A stretch of 64,000 nt of DNA from an uncultured Treponema sp. (lineage in GTDB: Bacteria > Spirochaetota > Spirochaetia > Treponematales > Treponemataceae). The translations under genes and the position numbers were made by a program. Below the pieces are notes generated by a model. That model worked only from the letters and a program-made list of their open reading frames with translations. It was not told the origin of the DNA and ran no database searches. The stretch covers positions 186,001-250,000 of the forward strand of contig CASGDA010000001.1 of the NCBI GenBank assembly GCA_949300145.1, written 5' to 3'. Of the stretch, positions 27,526 through 36,062 are shown piece by piece; the stretch's first letter is position 1; each line of letters begins with the position of its first letter.

Positions 27526-27948
27526 TTATTCCGCCTGCCGGGCTTCTCCTGAATCAGAACCGGCGGCAGGAACTTCCGCATCAGGAACAGAGTCCGCGGC
27601 AGCGTCAGGAGCAGAGTCCGCGGCAGCGTCAGGAGCAGCCTCCTGTTCTTCCGCCCACCATTCCGTGTCAGCGGCACGCTGCATCTGGGCTTCCTGTTCG
27701 AGACCTTCGTCCGAGGGAGATTTATTCGCCAGGGCCAAAAAGAACGCCGTGACAAAAAACAAAAACACAGCCCCGTAAGTTATCTTGGTCAAAACGGTCG
27801 CGGAGCGGGAACCGAAAGCAGAATTACTGCCGCCGGCGAAAAGACCGCCAAGCCCGTCGCCTTCATTATTCTGAAGGAGAACGAGAGCAATAATAATAAG
27901 ACAAACTATAACAAAAATTACCAGAAGGATTACACCAATAAAACCCAT
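27526..27948 (-). CDS. secG: Protein translocase subunit SecG with long acidic C-terminal tail
   Basis: The protein has 140 residues. Two membrane spans (about 2-24 and 53-75) are separated by the conserved loop QNNEGDGLGGLFAGGSNSAFGSR, quoted in outline as LLQNNEGDGLGGLF then AFGSRSA. This is the SecG signature. The C-terminal 60 residues are an unusual acidic Ala/Asp/Glu/Pro-rich tail with an in-frame 24-nt tandem repeat (27581-27643). SecG assists SecYE during protein export. The ATG at 27948 is chosen since GGAG lies 6 nt upstream; a TTG 12 nt earlier would overlap this site. It appears to lead a long operon. Confidence 0.92.
   Translation of the reverse strand: MGFIGVILLVIFVIVCLIIIALVLLQNNEGDGLGGLFAGGSNSAFGSRSATVLTKITYGAVFLFFVTAFFLALANKSPSDEGLEQEAQMQRAADTEWWAEEQEAAPDAAADSAPDAAADSVPDAEVPAAGSDSGEARQAE
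27581..27643. repeat. 24-nt tandem repeat inside the secG tail
   Basis: Two full copies (27581-27604 and 27605-27628) differing at one base and a partial third copy. The repeat is in frame and encodes an Ala-Asp-Ser-Pro-Asp-Ala-type octapeptide. Length changes would alter the acidic tail without a frameshift. Confidence 0.85.
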
Positions 27949-27974
27949 ATTAAACTCCAAGAGATATTGGATAA

Positions 27975-28003
27975 ACTATAACTAAAACAAAAATCTTATT
28001 CAA
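27975..28003 (-). promoter_or_regulatory. Sigma-70-type promoter before secG and the V-ATPase operon
   Basis: Minus strand TTGAAT (27998-28003) and TATAGT (27975-27980) with exactly 17 nt spacing, 27 nt from the secG start. As no other comparably good promoter or terminator was seen until after htrA, this may drive about 13.7 kb of genes. Confidence 0.7.
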
Positions 28004-28011
28004 GAGATTAG

Positions 28012-28398
28012 TTATAAAAGAATAAAACGCTCACAGCGTACTTTTTGAACACCAAAAAGCCTGTAAATATCCGAGGGCTTGTAAGGCGAACGGTTCTCCG
28101 TACAGGCACGGTTGTAGGAATCAATCACTTCCATGACAGCATCGTCAGAACCGGAATTGACAGCGGCGGCCGCCGCGGCACGGTACAAGCCCGCCGCCAA
28201 AAGGGAGGAAACCGAAGCATTTCCATGGGAAGAAACGCCTTCCTTATCAACTATGGCTGAAAGACCGTCAAAACCTATCGTCCAGGCGGAAAATGAAAGA
28301 GGATGCTTCTTTTCTTTTGCGTCTTTGGTTTTATTTTCAGAAGCCCCCGCCCCCGAAACAGGAGGCAGAGAGTCATCTCCGGAAAGTTCTTCAGCCAT
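28012..28398 (-). CDS. Small protein of unknown function
   Basis: I do not recognise this gene. It encodes about 128 residues from the ATG at 28398 (a TTG at 28419 is an alternative). The first 30 residues are polar and likely disordered. The rest has LSFSAWTIGFDGLSAIVDKEGVSS, an Ala-rich helix (LLAAGLYRAAAAAAV) and a polar C-terminus. No signal peptide or membrane span is seen. It lies 28 nt after the rubredoxin gene and probably shares its transcript. Neither start has a strong ribosome site. Confidence 0.6.
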   Translation of the reverse strand: MAEELSGDDSLPPVSGAGASENKTKDAKEKKHPLSFSAWTIGFDGLSAIVDKEGVSSHGNASVSSLLAAGLYRAAAAAAVNSGSDDAVMEVIDSYNRACTENRSPYKPSDIYRLFGVQKVRCERFILL

Positions 28399-28426
28399 AT
28401 TTCCAGCCGCAATAAGCAATTAAATA

Positions 28427-28585
28427 TCAGGCTTTTGAAAAGCTGTCTTTTCCGACCCCGCAGACAGGGCAAACCCAGCTGTCGGGCAAATCTTCAAAAG
28501 CAGTTCCGGGGGCGATTCCGTTGTCAGGATCTCCGGCGGCGGGATCATACTCATATCCGCAGGCATCACAAATATATTTTTCCAT
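28427..28585 (-). CDS. Rubredoxin (52 residues)
   Basis: This short gene encodes 52 residues with the four iron-ligating cysteines in two knuckles: Cys6/Cys9 ([12 protein letters not shown]) and Cys39/Cys42 ([13 protein letters not shown]). It matches classical rubredoxins over the full length, including the [15 protein letters not shown] stretch. It carries single electrons in the cytoplasm, often for oxygen or peroxide detoxification in anaerobes. No partner reductase or rubrerythrin lies in the window. GGAGG is 6 nt before the ATG and a good promoter is just upstream. Confidence 0.96.
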   Translation of the reverse strand: MEKYICDACGYEYDPAAGDPDNGIAPGTAFEDLPDSWVCPVCGVGKDSFSKA

Positions 28586-28620
28586 TACAGTCCTCCATAA
28601 GGATTAAAATGCTTTCATTG

Positions 28621-28649
28621 AATATAATGCGGAACCGCTGTTTTTGCAA
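28621..28649 (-). promoter_or_regulatory. Sigma-70-type promoter of the rubredoxin gene
   Basis: Minus strand TTGCAA (28644-28649) and TATATT (28621-28626) with 17 nt spacing, 35 nt from the ATG. It is among the best-matching promoters in the window. Confidence 0.7.
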
Positions 28650-28693
28650 TAGAGAATCATGCTTCCGATGAATTTTATTATCCCTGAAATTCA

Positions 28694-30538
28694 TTATTGT
28701 CCCAGAAGGGAATCCAATTCATCAAGAAGCCTTGTGTATTCGCGGTTCAGGGGATTTATAGCCGCCACCTGCTTCAGATAATACTGGGCGCGTCTGTATT
28801 CCCCGGTTCTGTAATACCAGGCATACATGGCGAACAAAGCCTTGCTGTTACGGGGATCTGTCAGCAGGCTGGAGCGCAGGGATGAAAGCTCCATTTCAGG
28901 GTCAGTCTGAAGCCGGCTCAAATGATAATAAAGCTTGCTTTGAAGGGACGGCGAAGCGGATGACATAAGGGAATCTATGACGCGCCTTGCCTGCGGCGAG
29001 TCGCCGGAATCCACCAGGGATTCAATATACAGGTCAACGGCCTCCTCATTTGAAGGGTCGCTTGAATAGAGGTTTCTGGCTATCACAAGCGCCTTTCCCG
29101 TCTGCCCGGAACCGGAATAAGCCTTCGCCAAAAGCAGGGATGATTCCGCTCCGGGAGAAACCTGTGCGAATTTCTCCGCTGAGGATACCGCTTTCTGCCA
29201 GTCAAAGGCGTTTATGTAATCATTCACGAGAAGGGACAAAGCCTGCCTCTGTTCAGAATTCTTTTCCAGAACTTTAAGGACAAAATCCCTGCCGTTTTTA
29301 CCGTTTATGGTCATTCCGCTCTCATAGCAAATTTCCGCGGAGGCAAGCATAACAGCCTCATCTTCAGGGTACAGCCGCTGGGCTTCCTGCATAAATGAAA
29401 TCGCGGACGCCGGACTTTTATTCCATTCACGGCCTATACGAGCCTTGAGAAGAAGATAATCCCTGTCCGTCCTGTTGACCGTACTGAACGCATCCAGCAG
29501 GGAATTCGCCCGGAGATAATCTTTCTGCTCCACAAGTATGCGCGCCCGCAGCAAAAGAAGACGGGAATTTCCCGGCTCAATCTGAAGGGCGGAAAGAACA
29601 TAGGGTTCGGCCGCCTGCCAGTTTCCCATGACGACATTGGCCTCGGCGCAAAGCCCTATGGCTTCCACTGATGAAGGATAGCGGCGCAAAAGCGTCTGGG
29701 CTGTACTGAGGGCTGTTTCACCGTCACCCTGTTCAATAAGAGCCGCGGCATAACCGAAACCGGCCGGATAACAGCCGCTTTCAAGCTCCCATGCCTGCCT
29801 GTAGAATTCCAGCGCATCCGCCTTCCTGCCTTCCCTTTCAGCGATGACAGCCCGGAACCAGGGAGGAAGAACGGACCGGGAATTCAAGCCGGAAGCTTTC
29901 TCCAGCGCGCTGTCCATTTCATCCAGCCGGAGGGTGGCTTCCGGAGCATAAAAAAGAACCAGGGCGGGAAGAACAAGGGCGAAAAAGTCTTCACCTCCGG
30001 AATAATCCGTGACACCCATTTTTGCCGACCGTATGATGCGGGCGTAAACATCCTGCTCAGGCACGGAAGGAATATTCCAGGAAACTGTTTCCAGCGGGTA
30101 AAGAATTTTCATCATCTCACCGGCCATAGCCAGCGCGGAACGGTTTAAATCGGACATACCCCGGGAATCCGCGTTTATTTTATCCACCGCGAGCCGGATA
30201 CTGTCCGGGGACCCGATTTCAAGTGAAAAAAGAACCCCTTCGCTCAACTGGCCCTGTCTCAGCTGTTCACTTGAAGGCACATCGAGGACAGTCCCCCCCT
30301 GATTGCCGGAGGATGTCCCGGCGTCTGAAGAGGCTGGGGCCTCGTTTACGGCACCACCGGAAGCGGGAGAAGAAGCCTTTGGCTCCGGGGAGGAGGCGCA
30401 GGACAGGAACAAAAAGCAGGCGGAAAACCACAAAGCAAGCACCAATCCCGCAAAAAACACGGGTCTGTCAATGAGTATATTTCTGCCGGATTTTCCCGGA
30501 ATGTCTGTATATCCGGGATAACGGTGTCCTCTTTTCAT
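28694..30538 (-). CDS. Large TPR-repeat lipoprotein
   Basis: The protein has about 614 residues. An N-terminal membrane segment ends with the lipobox LFLSC (about residue 47), so it is probably a lipoprotein. A Ser/Pro/Gly-rich linker follows. The body is a long array of TPR-like helical hairpins (for example KADALEFYRQAWELESG, SALQIEPGNSRLLLLRARIL, YLKQVAAINPLNREY). Such proteins scaffold envelope complexes; the partner is unknown. The ATG at 30538 follows the upstream stop directly (TAG/ATG). A GTG at 30565 would extend it by 9 residues. The organisation suggests coupling to the membrane protein upstream. Confidence 0.82.
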   Translation of the reverse strand: MKRGHRYPGYTDIPGKSGRNILIDRPVFFAGLVLALWFSACFLFLSCASSPEPKASSPASGGAVNEAPASSDAGTSSGNQGGTVLDVPSSEQLRQGQLSEGVLFSLEIGSPDSIRLAVDKINADSRGMSDLNRSALAMAGEMMKILYPLETVSWNIPSVPEQDVYARIIRSAKMGVTDYSGGEDFFALVLPALVLFYAPEATLRLDEMDSALEKASGLNSRSVLPPWFRAVIAEREGRKADALEFYRQAWELESGCYPAGFGYAAALIEQGDGETALSTAQTLLRRYPSSVEAIGLCAEANVVMGNWQAAEPYVLSALQIEPGNSRLLLLRARILVEQKDYLRANSLLDAFSTVNRTDRDYLLLKARIGREWNKSPASAISFMQEAQRLYPEDEAVMLASAEICYESGMTINGKNGRDFVLKVLEKNSEQRQALSLLVNDYINAFDWQKAVSSAEKFAQVSPGAESSLLLAKAYSGSGQTGKALVIARNLYSSDPSNEEAVDLYIESLVDSGDSPQARRVIDSLMSSASPSLQSKLYYHLSRLQTDPEMELSSLRSSLLTDPRNSKALFAMYAWYYRTGEYRRAQYYLKQVAAINPLNREYTRLLDELDSLLGQ

Positions 30539-30539
30539 T

Positions 30540-31154
30540 CTATAACCATTCCTGCCGGGAATCACACCGGACGGATTTTTCTTCCGCTGTTCCGCCCTGT
30601 TCCGCGGTGTTTTTTATCCTCTCCATGCGGAAACTGACAAAAGCTGAAACCACGGCAATGAAAATCAAAATAAAAACAGGGAAACAGTATACAAACATGG
30701 ATGAAAAAGAAAAAGGGATTATTTCGGAAGAAAACAAAAGGAATATCCCCCCTAAAATCAAAAAACCGCCGGAAACCACCGTGTAAAAATTCAAAATCCT
30801 CTTTTTTTTCATGACTCCGGCCGCAAAAAAGGAAATTCCGCAAAATAAAACCAAAACAGGCCAGAAAATTCCTGAACTCATTTTTACAGGTGACACAGCC
30901 GAGAAAAAAAACAGGAAAAAGGTCTGGAAACAAAACACGGCGGAAAACAGGAACAAAAAGCACTTACGTATTTTACGGGCTGAAATCCAGGAAAGCATTC
31001 CGGCTGCGAGGGCGACGACAGAAGAGAACAGAAGATTGACATAACCGAAGCCGGCAAAAATCAGGGTGGCATTAACCATTATGAATAGAAGAGAGAAGGT
31101 AATAAAAAACACGGCAAAAAAATACAAAAGTTTTCCGGCTCCGTTTTTTCCCAT
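30540..31154 (-). CDS. Multi-span membrane protein of unknown function
   Basis: I do not recognise a family. The product of about 204 residues is dominated by Phe/Leu/Ile/Val with around six predicted membrane spans and short charged loops (ISARKIRKC, GVMKKKRIL). The C-terminal 30 residues are polar. A start at 31187 is also open, but the promoter -10 at 31194-31199 would leave it without a leader. 31154 gives a leader and a weak GGGAAAG site. It lies directly upstream of the TPR lipoprotein gene and overlaps its optional GTG start. Confidence 0.6.
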   Translation of the reverse strand: MGKNGAGKLLYFFAVFFITFSLLFIMVNATLIFAGFGYVNLLFSSVVALAAGMLSWISARKIRKCFLFLFSAVFCFQTFFLFFFSAVSPVKMSSGIFWPVLVLFCGISFFAAGVMKKKRILNFYTVVSGGFLILGGIFLLFSSEIIPFSFSSMFVYCFPVFILIFIAVVSAFVSFRMERIKNTAEQGGTAEEKSVRCDSRQEWL

Positions 31155-31193
31155 ATGAACTTTCCCGCTTGCGGCGGAGACCTCCATTATGAT

Positions 31194-31222
31194 ACTATAA
31201 CCCTGTGCTAAAAAAATGTCTT
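31194..31222 (-). promoter_or_regulatory. Promoter of the membrane protein/TPR lipoprotein pair
   Basis: Minus strand AAGACA (31217-31222) and TATAGT (31194-31199) with 17 nt spacing. The elements lie inside the first codons of the divergent plus-strand gene, so the two transcription units overlap head to head. Confidence 0.55.
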
Positions 31223-32275
31223 CCCTTAAACTTCATATGCATAGCCATTTCCGCATTATCAGGCATATACATTTCATGCACGAAACCCGATTACCTGATA
31301 TCATGCATTCCTCCCGGAGAAATGCGCAGGGAACAGCAGGAACTCGTCAAGCTGCTGGATTCCGGGTTTCCGGAACAGGAAACCATGTTTACGGTTAAAA
31401 ACCGTATCGCCAGAAACTTATCCGCAACGGACAACATTCCGGCCCTGATAGTCTTCCTTACTTCAGACGCAGCGAAAGACAATTCGGATCCGTATTCCGC
31501 ATACTGGCTTCTGATGACAGCCGACCTTTACATGAAGCAGGGTTCGCCACAAATAGCCGCATACTATTTTGAACGCATTCTCGATAATTGTAAAGACTTA
31601 AGAATACAAGGTAATTCAATTCACCAGATGTGCCTTCAAAATCTTATAAACATAACCGATTCACCCGCCAGACTTATACGGTATTATACCGATTATATAA
31701 CACGGTTTCCACAGGATGAAAAAATACCCCGGTTTTATTTTATGCTCGGCCGTTCTTATGAAAACGCCGGTGAATGGGAAATGGCTATACAATCGTATAC
31801 AAGATTTCTCCAGTTAGGGCAATATGATGTGCTTGTGCCGGGAATTCCCGATTCCTACGCCCATGCGAAAAGAATCATAGACTACAACAACTCGTCCAAA
31901 GACTGGACCTTTGAAACCCTGGATGAACTTGTAAGCAGTATAAAAAGAGCCATTGACCGGTATGACCACAGGGCCCTGGAAAGGTACAGGGCGAAAGTCA
32001 ACTTTTTCGCCATATCATGGAAACAGGATTACAGCGGCGTTGAAAGGGATCAGATTGAATTCCAGATGCGTGATTTTATGAGGGGGAACCGTATTTCTTA
32101 CTCCAGGGAGCTGGACCCTTCATCAACACCATACGAAGCTTATCTGCGTACATCAGGCTGGAACCAGTACGTCACCGTGTGGTACCTGTACTTCCGCAAA
32201 GTGAATTTCCCCGCTGACCCTGAAATACACGGCCGCTGGGAATGGGCGGGAATTTATTACGGAGAAAAAATTTGA
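31205..32275 (+). CDS. TPR-like lipoprotein, GTG start
   Basis: The protein has 356 residues. A short signal segment (1-24) ends with a lipobox-like YISC. The body has TPR-type helices: QIAAYYFERILDNC, RFYFMLGRSYENAGEWEMAIQSYTRFLQ. The C-terminal third is a different, aromatic-rich domain (TSGWNQYVTVWYLYFRKVNFP). The role is unknown; it is probably an envelope scaffold. No Shine-Dalgarno is seen before the GTG, and an in-frame stop at 31190 rules out any earlier start. It overlaps the next gene by 4 nt. Confidence 0.75.
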   Translation: MLKKCLPLNFICIAISALSGIYISCTKPDYLISCIPPGEMRREQQELVKLLDSGFPEQETMFTVKNRIARNLSATDNIPALIVFLTSDAAKDNSDPYSAYWLLMTADLYMKQGSPQIAAYYFERILDNCKDLRIQGNSIHQMCLQNLINITDSPARLIRYYTDYITRFPQDEKIPRFYFMLGRSYENAGEWEMAIQSYTRFLQLGQYDVLVPGIPDSYAHAKRIIDYNNSSKDWTFETLDELVSSIKRAIDRYDHRALERYRAKVNFFAISWKQDYSGVERDQIEFQMRDFMRGNRISYSRELDPSSTPYEAYLRTSGWNQYVTVWYLYFRKVNFPADPEIHGRWEWAGIYYGEKI

Positions 32276-33663
32276 CAAAAAACCCCTGCAAGAGGAATCC
32301 AACCGAAAACAGATCCTCCGCGCGGAAAAACGCGGCTTTTCTTTGTCTGGCGTGTTTTTTGAATATAACCGCCTGCGCCTCGGTGGAAACTCCCGGAACC
32401 CCCGCGGCGGAAATTGAAATGATAAAACAACCGGAGCCGTCCGCGGAAGGCATTGCCGGGCAAAACCCGGAAGAGGAAAATAAGACAGCCGCAGGGCAGC
32501 CGGAAAAAAACAGCGGTATTCCAGAACTGGAGCTTGCCGTCCCGGAGGACAACAAGCTGGTAAACCGTTACAGAAACCAGTATTCAAGCGGAGACGGGTT
32601 AAAATACCTTTCAGCGGTCATGAAGCGTTCGGTTCCGTACAGGAACTTCATTCTGGCTGAAATTGAAAGACTCGGAGCGCCCGGGTTCCTGCTTTATTTA
32701 CCCGTCATCGAATCCGGTTTTTCCGAGACAGCTGTTTCCAGATCCGGCGCCGTCGGTATATGGCAGTTCATGAAAAACAGCATAGGCGGCTACGGGATAA
32801 GAATCAACGAATGGCTCGATGAACGCAGGGATCCGTGGCTTAGCACCACGGCCGCCATACACAAACTCATGTATAATTACGAATATCTCCAGGACTGGAA
32901 CCTTGCCCTGGCGGCTTACAACTGCGGACTCGGAGCCGTTTCCCGCGCCGTAAAAAAAGCCGGAACAAAGGATTATTGGGAGCTTTGTGAAAACGGATAC
33001 TTCAAAACGGAAACCGTTAATTATGTCCCAAAATTCCTGGCTATAGCGGAAATTCTGTCAAAAAGCGAAGAGCTCGGCATAGACTGGGGGGAAGCGGCCG
33101 AAGTGACGGATTATGAGACAATCAGCGTTTCCAGGGCGGTTGATATAAACCTGCTGGCGAGGGAAACGGAGGAAGACCCTGAACTGCTGCGGAAGCTCAA
33201 TCCTTCACTGCATTACTCGATAACACCGCCCGGAACAAAATACGCATTGAGGATACCCGCCGCAAAAAAGCAGGAGACACAGGAACTGCTTGATTCAGGC
33301 AAAATGCTGATAGAGTATTATGTGTACAAAATCCGTTCAGGTGACACACTGTATGCCCTTTCCCGCCATTACGGTGTAAGCGTGGACATGATACAGGAAT
33401 ACAATCCCGGCATAAAGGCGGACACCCTCAGAATCGGCTCGAATGTTCTTATCCCGGCGCTGAAAGAAGTCCAGGCTTACAAAGGCAGAACGGATGACTC
33501 TTCCCTGAATTTCAACGGAACTTACATAGTAAAACAGGGGGACACCTTGTGGTCCATCGCCCTGGCATACAACGTGCAGGTTGAAACCCTGGCCGAAAAA
33601 AACAATATGGAAGTCAATTCAATACTCAAATTAGGGAAACTTCTGAAAGTTCCGGCCTTTTAA
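32272..33663 (+). CDS. Membrane-bound lytic transglycosylase with LysM repeats (MltD-like)
   Basis: The protein has about 463 residues. A signal peptide with lipobox (ITAC) and a Pro/Glu-rich linker lead to a family-1 transglycosylase domain (about residues 95-260). This domain has the catalytic glutamate in LPVIESGFSE, then SRSGAVGIWQFM and LALAAYNCGLGAVSRA. Two LysM peptidoglycan-binding motifs follow (YKIRSGDTLYALSRHYGVS and YIVKQGDTLWSIALAYNVQ). It cleaves the glycan strands of peptidoglycan in the periplasm. The TTG at 32272 is chosen because GGAG lies 7 nt upstream and it overlaps the previous stop (TTGA). An ATG at 32242 lies inside the upstream gene. Confidence 0.92.
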   Translation: MTKNPCKRNPTENRSSARKNAAFLCLACFLNITACASVETPGTPAAEIEMIKQPEPSAEGIAGQNPEEENKTAAGQPEKNSGIPELELAVPEDNKLVNRYRNQYSSGDGLKYLSAVMKRSVPYRNFILAEIERLGAPGFLLYLPVIESGFSETAVSRSGAVGIWQFMKNSIGGYGIRINEWLDERRDPWLSTTAAIHKLMYNYEYLQDWNLALAAYNCGLGAVSRAVKKAGTKDYWELCENGYFKTETVNYVPKFLAIAEILSKSEELGIDWGEAAEVTDYETISVSRAVDINLLARETEEDPELLRKLNPSLHYSITPPGTKYALRIPAAKKQETQELLDSGKMLIEYYVYKIRSGDTLYALSRHYGVSVDMIQEYNPGIKADTLRIGSNVLIPALKEVQAYKGRTDDSSLNFNGTYIVKQGDTLWSIALAYNVQVETLAEKNNMEVNSILKLGKLLKVPAF

Positions 33664-33710
33664 GCCGATATTTAAACGGCAGAACATACAACCAAAAACG
33701 GGAGACTGTT

Positions 33711-35042
33711 TTGACAAAGACAATCAAAAACGCGGCCGCGGTCATCCTGTATATTGCAGCGGTGATATTTTCCGCAAAGGCACAGAACAACGGTGAAATT
33801 ATTTCCGCGGAAAATGTCATAAACTGGGGAAAAGAAGAAATATATTCAACCATAACCTTGGACGTGGAATCTTCCGGTATAATTCTTCCGGACGGAAGGG
33901 AATCTGTTTATCAGATTATGAGACGGAAGCTGCCTGAACTGATATCGCCGGTGATTTTTTCAATTCACGTTGACTCATCGAAAACCCTGGGAGAAGCCGT
34001 AAGCTCCGGGGAAGTTTCCCTGTCCGAAATACACAAAATCATTGACGACGGAAAAAGAACAACACCCTGGTTTTCACAGGATTTAAAAACTTCGACAATG
34101 GTAAACACCATGTCCCTTTCAAAGCTCAGGGAAATTTTCGTAAAGCACCGGACAGCTTACAACCCCAAAAAACCGCTGGATTCAATCCCGACAAGAACCT
34201 ACAGCGGAATTATAATCGACGCGCGCGGGAAACTGCCTGTCCACGGAGAATTCACGGAAGAAAAACTCGTCCCCGCAATGTTCCCAAAAATCAGGACAAC
34301 CCAGATGAAAACCGTATACGAAAGGAACATGGTTTATCCAGAAACGGCCGCAAAAACGGGGATAGTCTCCTATGCGCTGACTCCGGCACAGAATAACTGC
34401 ATCAGTACCGCAGGGGACGACCCTCTCTACATAAAAGCGGCCGGGGTCTACGGAATTTCCAGAACAGATCCTGTCATCTCCGAGCGGGATTATCTCAGGA
34501 TTTTCTGTGACGCCGGAAACCTTGAACTGCTCAGGCAGGGACGTGTTGTTATTCTGTGTGACGAAGATGTGATAGAAACATCGGGCGTCCCAAAAATTGA
34601 AAATGAAAACTACTACTTTGTAAGGCGGGACATAGAACGCTTCCTCGAAGACCACGGGGTTGAAGGTGTCGGAGTAGCGGAAAACAAAAACGGTATCACG
34701 CTCACGATTTACGGCATACGCTTTATAGCGGATTCAGCGGAAATTCTTCCGGAGGAATATGACCGCATACACGAAATAGCGGCGGCGCTGGCTTCAACGG
34801 AAGAGGGAACCAGATTCATCATCGAAGGACATACAGCTTCCGTAGGGCGTCCCCGGGGAGAACTCCAGCTCTCATTTGAGAGAGCCGAAGCAATCGCCGG
34901 AAGACTCATCGCCGCGGGAATTGACGGCTCCAGAATCGAAACGACAGGATACGGCGGAACCAGGCCGGTAGCCCCCAACGACACAGAAGAAAACAAAGCG
35001 CGGAACAGACGTGTTGAAATAACAGCTGTTTTTGACGAATAA
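33711..35042 (+). CDS. OmpA C-terminal-domain protein with unknown N-terminal region
   Basis: The protein has 443 residues. A signal peptide (1-24, ending FSAKAQ) is followed by an unrecognised domain of about 290 residues. A C-terminal OmpA/MotB peptidoglycan-binding domain (about 325-440) shows IRFIADSAEILPEE, IEGHTASVGRP, LSFERAEAIAGRLI and ending ARNRRVEITAVF. The last of these contains the peptidoglycan-contacting Asn-Arg-Arg. It would anchor envelope structures to the cell wall. The start is a TTG with GGGAG upstream. It follows the transglycosylase by 47 nt, probably on the same transcript. Confidence 0.85.
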   Translation: MTKTIKNAAAVILYIAAVIFSAKAQNNGEIISAENVINWGKEEIYSTITLDVESSGIILPDGRESVYQIMRRKLPELISPVIFSIHVDSSKTLGEAVSSGEVSLSEIHKIIDDGKRTTPWFSQDLKTSTMVNTMSLSKLREIFVKHRTAYNPKKPLDSIPTRTYSGIIIDARGKLPVHGEFTEEKLVPAMFPKIRTTQMKTVYERNMVYPETAAKTGIVSYALTPAQNNCISTAGDDPLYIKAAGVYGISRTDPVISERDYLRIFCDAGNLELLRQGRVVILCDEDVIETSGVPKIENENYYFVRRDIERFLEDHGVEGVGVAENKNGITLTIYGIRFIADSAEILPEEYDRIHEIAAALASTEEGTRFIIEGHTASVGRPRGELQLSFERAEAIAGRLIAAGIDGSRIETTGYGGTRPVAPNDTEENKARNRRVEITAVFDE

Positions 35043-35089
35043 AATCTGCAAATTTTTTCTGTATTCATTTGGAAAATAAAAAAAGACGC

Positions 35090-35095
35090 TATAAT
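35090..35095 (+). promoter_or_regulatory. TATAAT -10 box before the small Cys-containing gene
   Basis: Perfect TATAAT, 30 nt before the ATG at 35125. A -35-like TTGGAA at 35069-35074 is only 15 nt upstream, so the -35 is weak. Confidence 0.45.
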
Positions 35096-35124
35096 TAAGT
35101 ATGTAAAAAACGAGGGGGCTTGTT

Positions 35125-35460
35125 ATGCAAAAATATACGGCTGTATTGGAAAAAAGGGAAACAGAAAACAGCATGCAGGATTTCATCGATTCCGGGAAAA
35201 TCTATTGTGCGAACTGCATCCACTGCAAACTTGTACCTGCACCGGTAGAAAGTTCTCCCGGCCAGTTTTACCTGCGGGTCAGGTGTGACGCAGGAAAATG
35301 GAAAAAGAAAATGGGCGGTGAAAAAATATACAAATATTTTACTGTCACCAGACGCAGCATTGATTATTGTGATTCATATGAATCAATGGGAGATGATGAT
35401 AACTTTATATCGGAATTACGGAACAATCTTCCCATCCGTGATGAATTATATGACAAATAA
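35125..35460 (+). CDS. Small cysteine-containing protein of unknown function
   Basis: I do not recognise a family. The 111-residue product has CANCIHCKL (three Cys), RCDAGKWKKKMGG and DYCDSYESMG, giving at least five cysteines arranged like a zinc ribbon or small metal site. No signal peptide is seen, so it is probably cytoplasmic. GAGGGGG lies 5-8 nt before the ATG. It stands alone between two promoters. Confidence 0.65.
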   Translation: MQKYTAVLEKRETENSMQDFIDSGKIYCANCIHCKLVPAPVESSPGQFYLRVRCDAGKWKKKMGGEKIYKYFTVTRRSIDYCDSYESMGDDDNFISELRNNLPIRDELYDK

Positions 35461-35473
35461 TAACTGTGGTTTG

Positions 35474-35502
35474 TTGTCATAATCATACAATTACTGTATA
35501 TA
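35474..35502 (+). promoter_or_regulatory. Promoter of the small lipoprotein gene
   Basis: TTGTCA (35474-35479) and TATATA (35497-35502) with 17 nt spacing, 45 nt from the next start. An overlapping TATAAT at 35499-35504 gives 19 nt spacing. Confidence 0.55.
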
Positions 35503-35546
35503 ATTATATCATATAAACAACTCTTAATATTCTGGAGAGCCTGTAT

Positions 35547-35984
35547 ATGAATATGAAGAAAGCCGCCGCCTGTTTTTTTACAACAACGTTGCTGGCGTTT
35601 TCGCTGGCATTGTCGATTATATCCTGTAAAACGGTTCCGTTGAAGGAAGAAATCCCCCAGGATCTGACAACAGCGGAACTAAGCTTAATGGGACAAAAAG
35701 CCCTCGACAACAACAACTATAAAGCGGCGGAAGTATACTACCAGACAATTATAGAACGCTATTCCAATGACATGAGCGCGGTAACAGCCGCTGAATATGA
35801 AATAGCCCACATAAGGGTCAAACAAAGACACTGGAGCAGCGCGCGTCCCCTTCTTGAGCAGGTGATAGCAAGATACGAAACCGCCGGCGGAGCCGGACTT
35901 CCTCCTGAATATCTTGTGCTGGCAAGAAATGACCTGGAAAAAGTCACGGAAGGCGAACAAGCCGCGATAAAAAAAGAGGAATAG
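35547..35984 (+). CDS. Small TPR-type lipoprotein
   Basis: The protein has 145 residues. A signal peptide (1-26) ends with the lipobox IISC. Two TPR-like hairpins follow (GQKALDNNNYKAAEVYYQTI, WSSARPLLEQVIARYETAGG). It is likely an outer- or inner-membrane-anchored adaptor. GGAG lies 9 nt before the ATG. A second ATG two codons later is equally usable. It is followed by a VWA-domain gene on the same strand. Confidence 0.75.
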   Translation: MNMKKAAACFFTTTLLAFSLALSIISCKTVPLKEEIPQDLTTAELSLMGQKALDNNNYKAAEVYYQTIIERYSNDMSAVTAAEYEIAHIRVKQRHWSSARPLLEQVIARYETAGGAGLPPEYLVLARNDLEKVTEGEQAAIKKEE

Positions 35985-36062
35985 TATTGCCAAAACCGGC
36001 GGCGGTTCCAGCTAATATTTAATAAAGTAAAAATTCCCCTCACGTATACCGATAATGTATGC

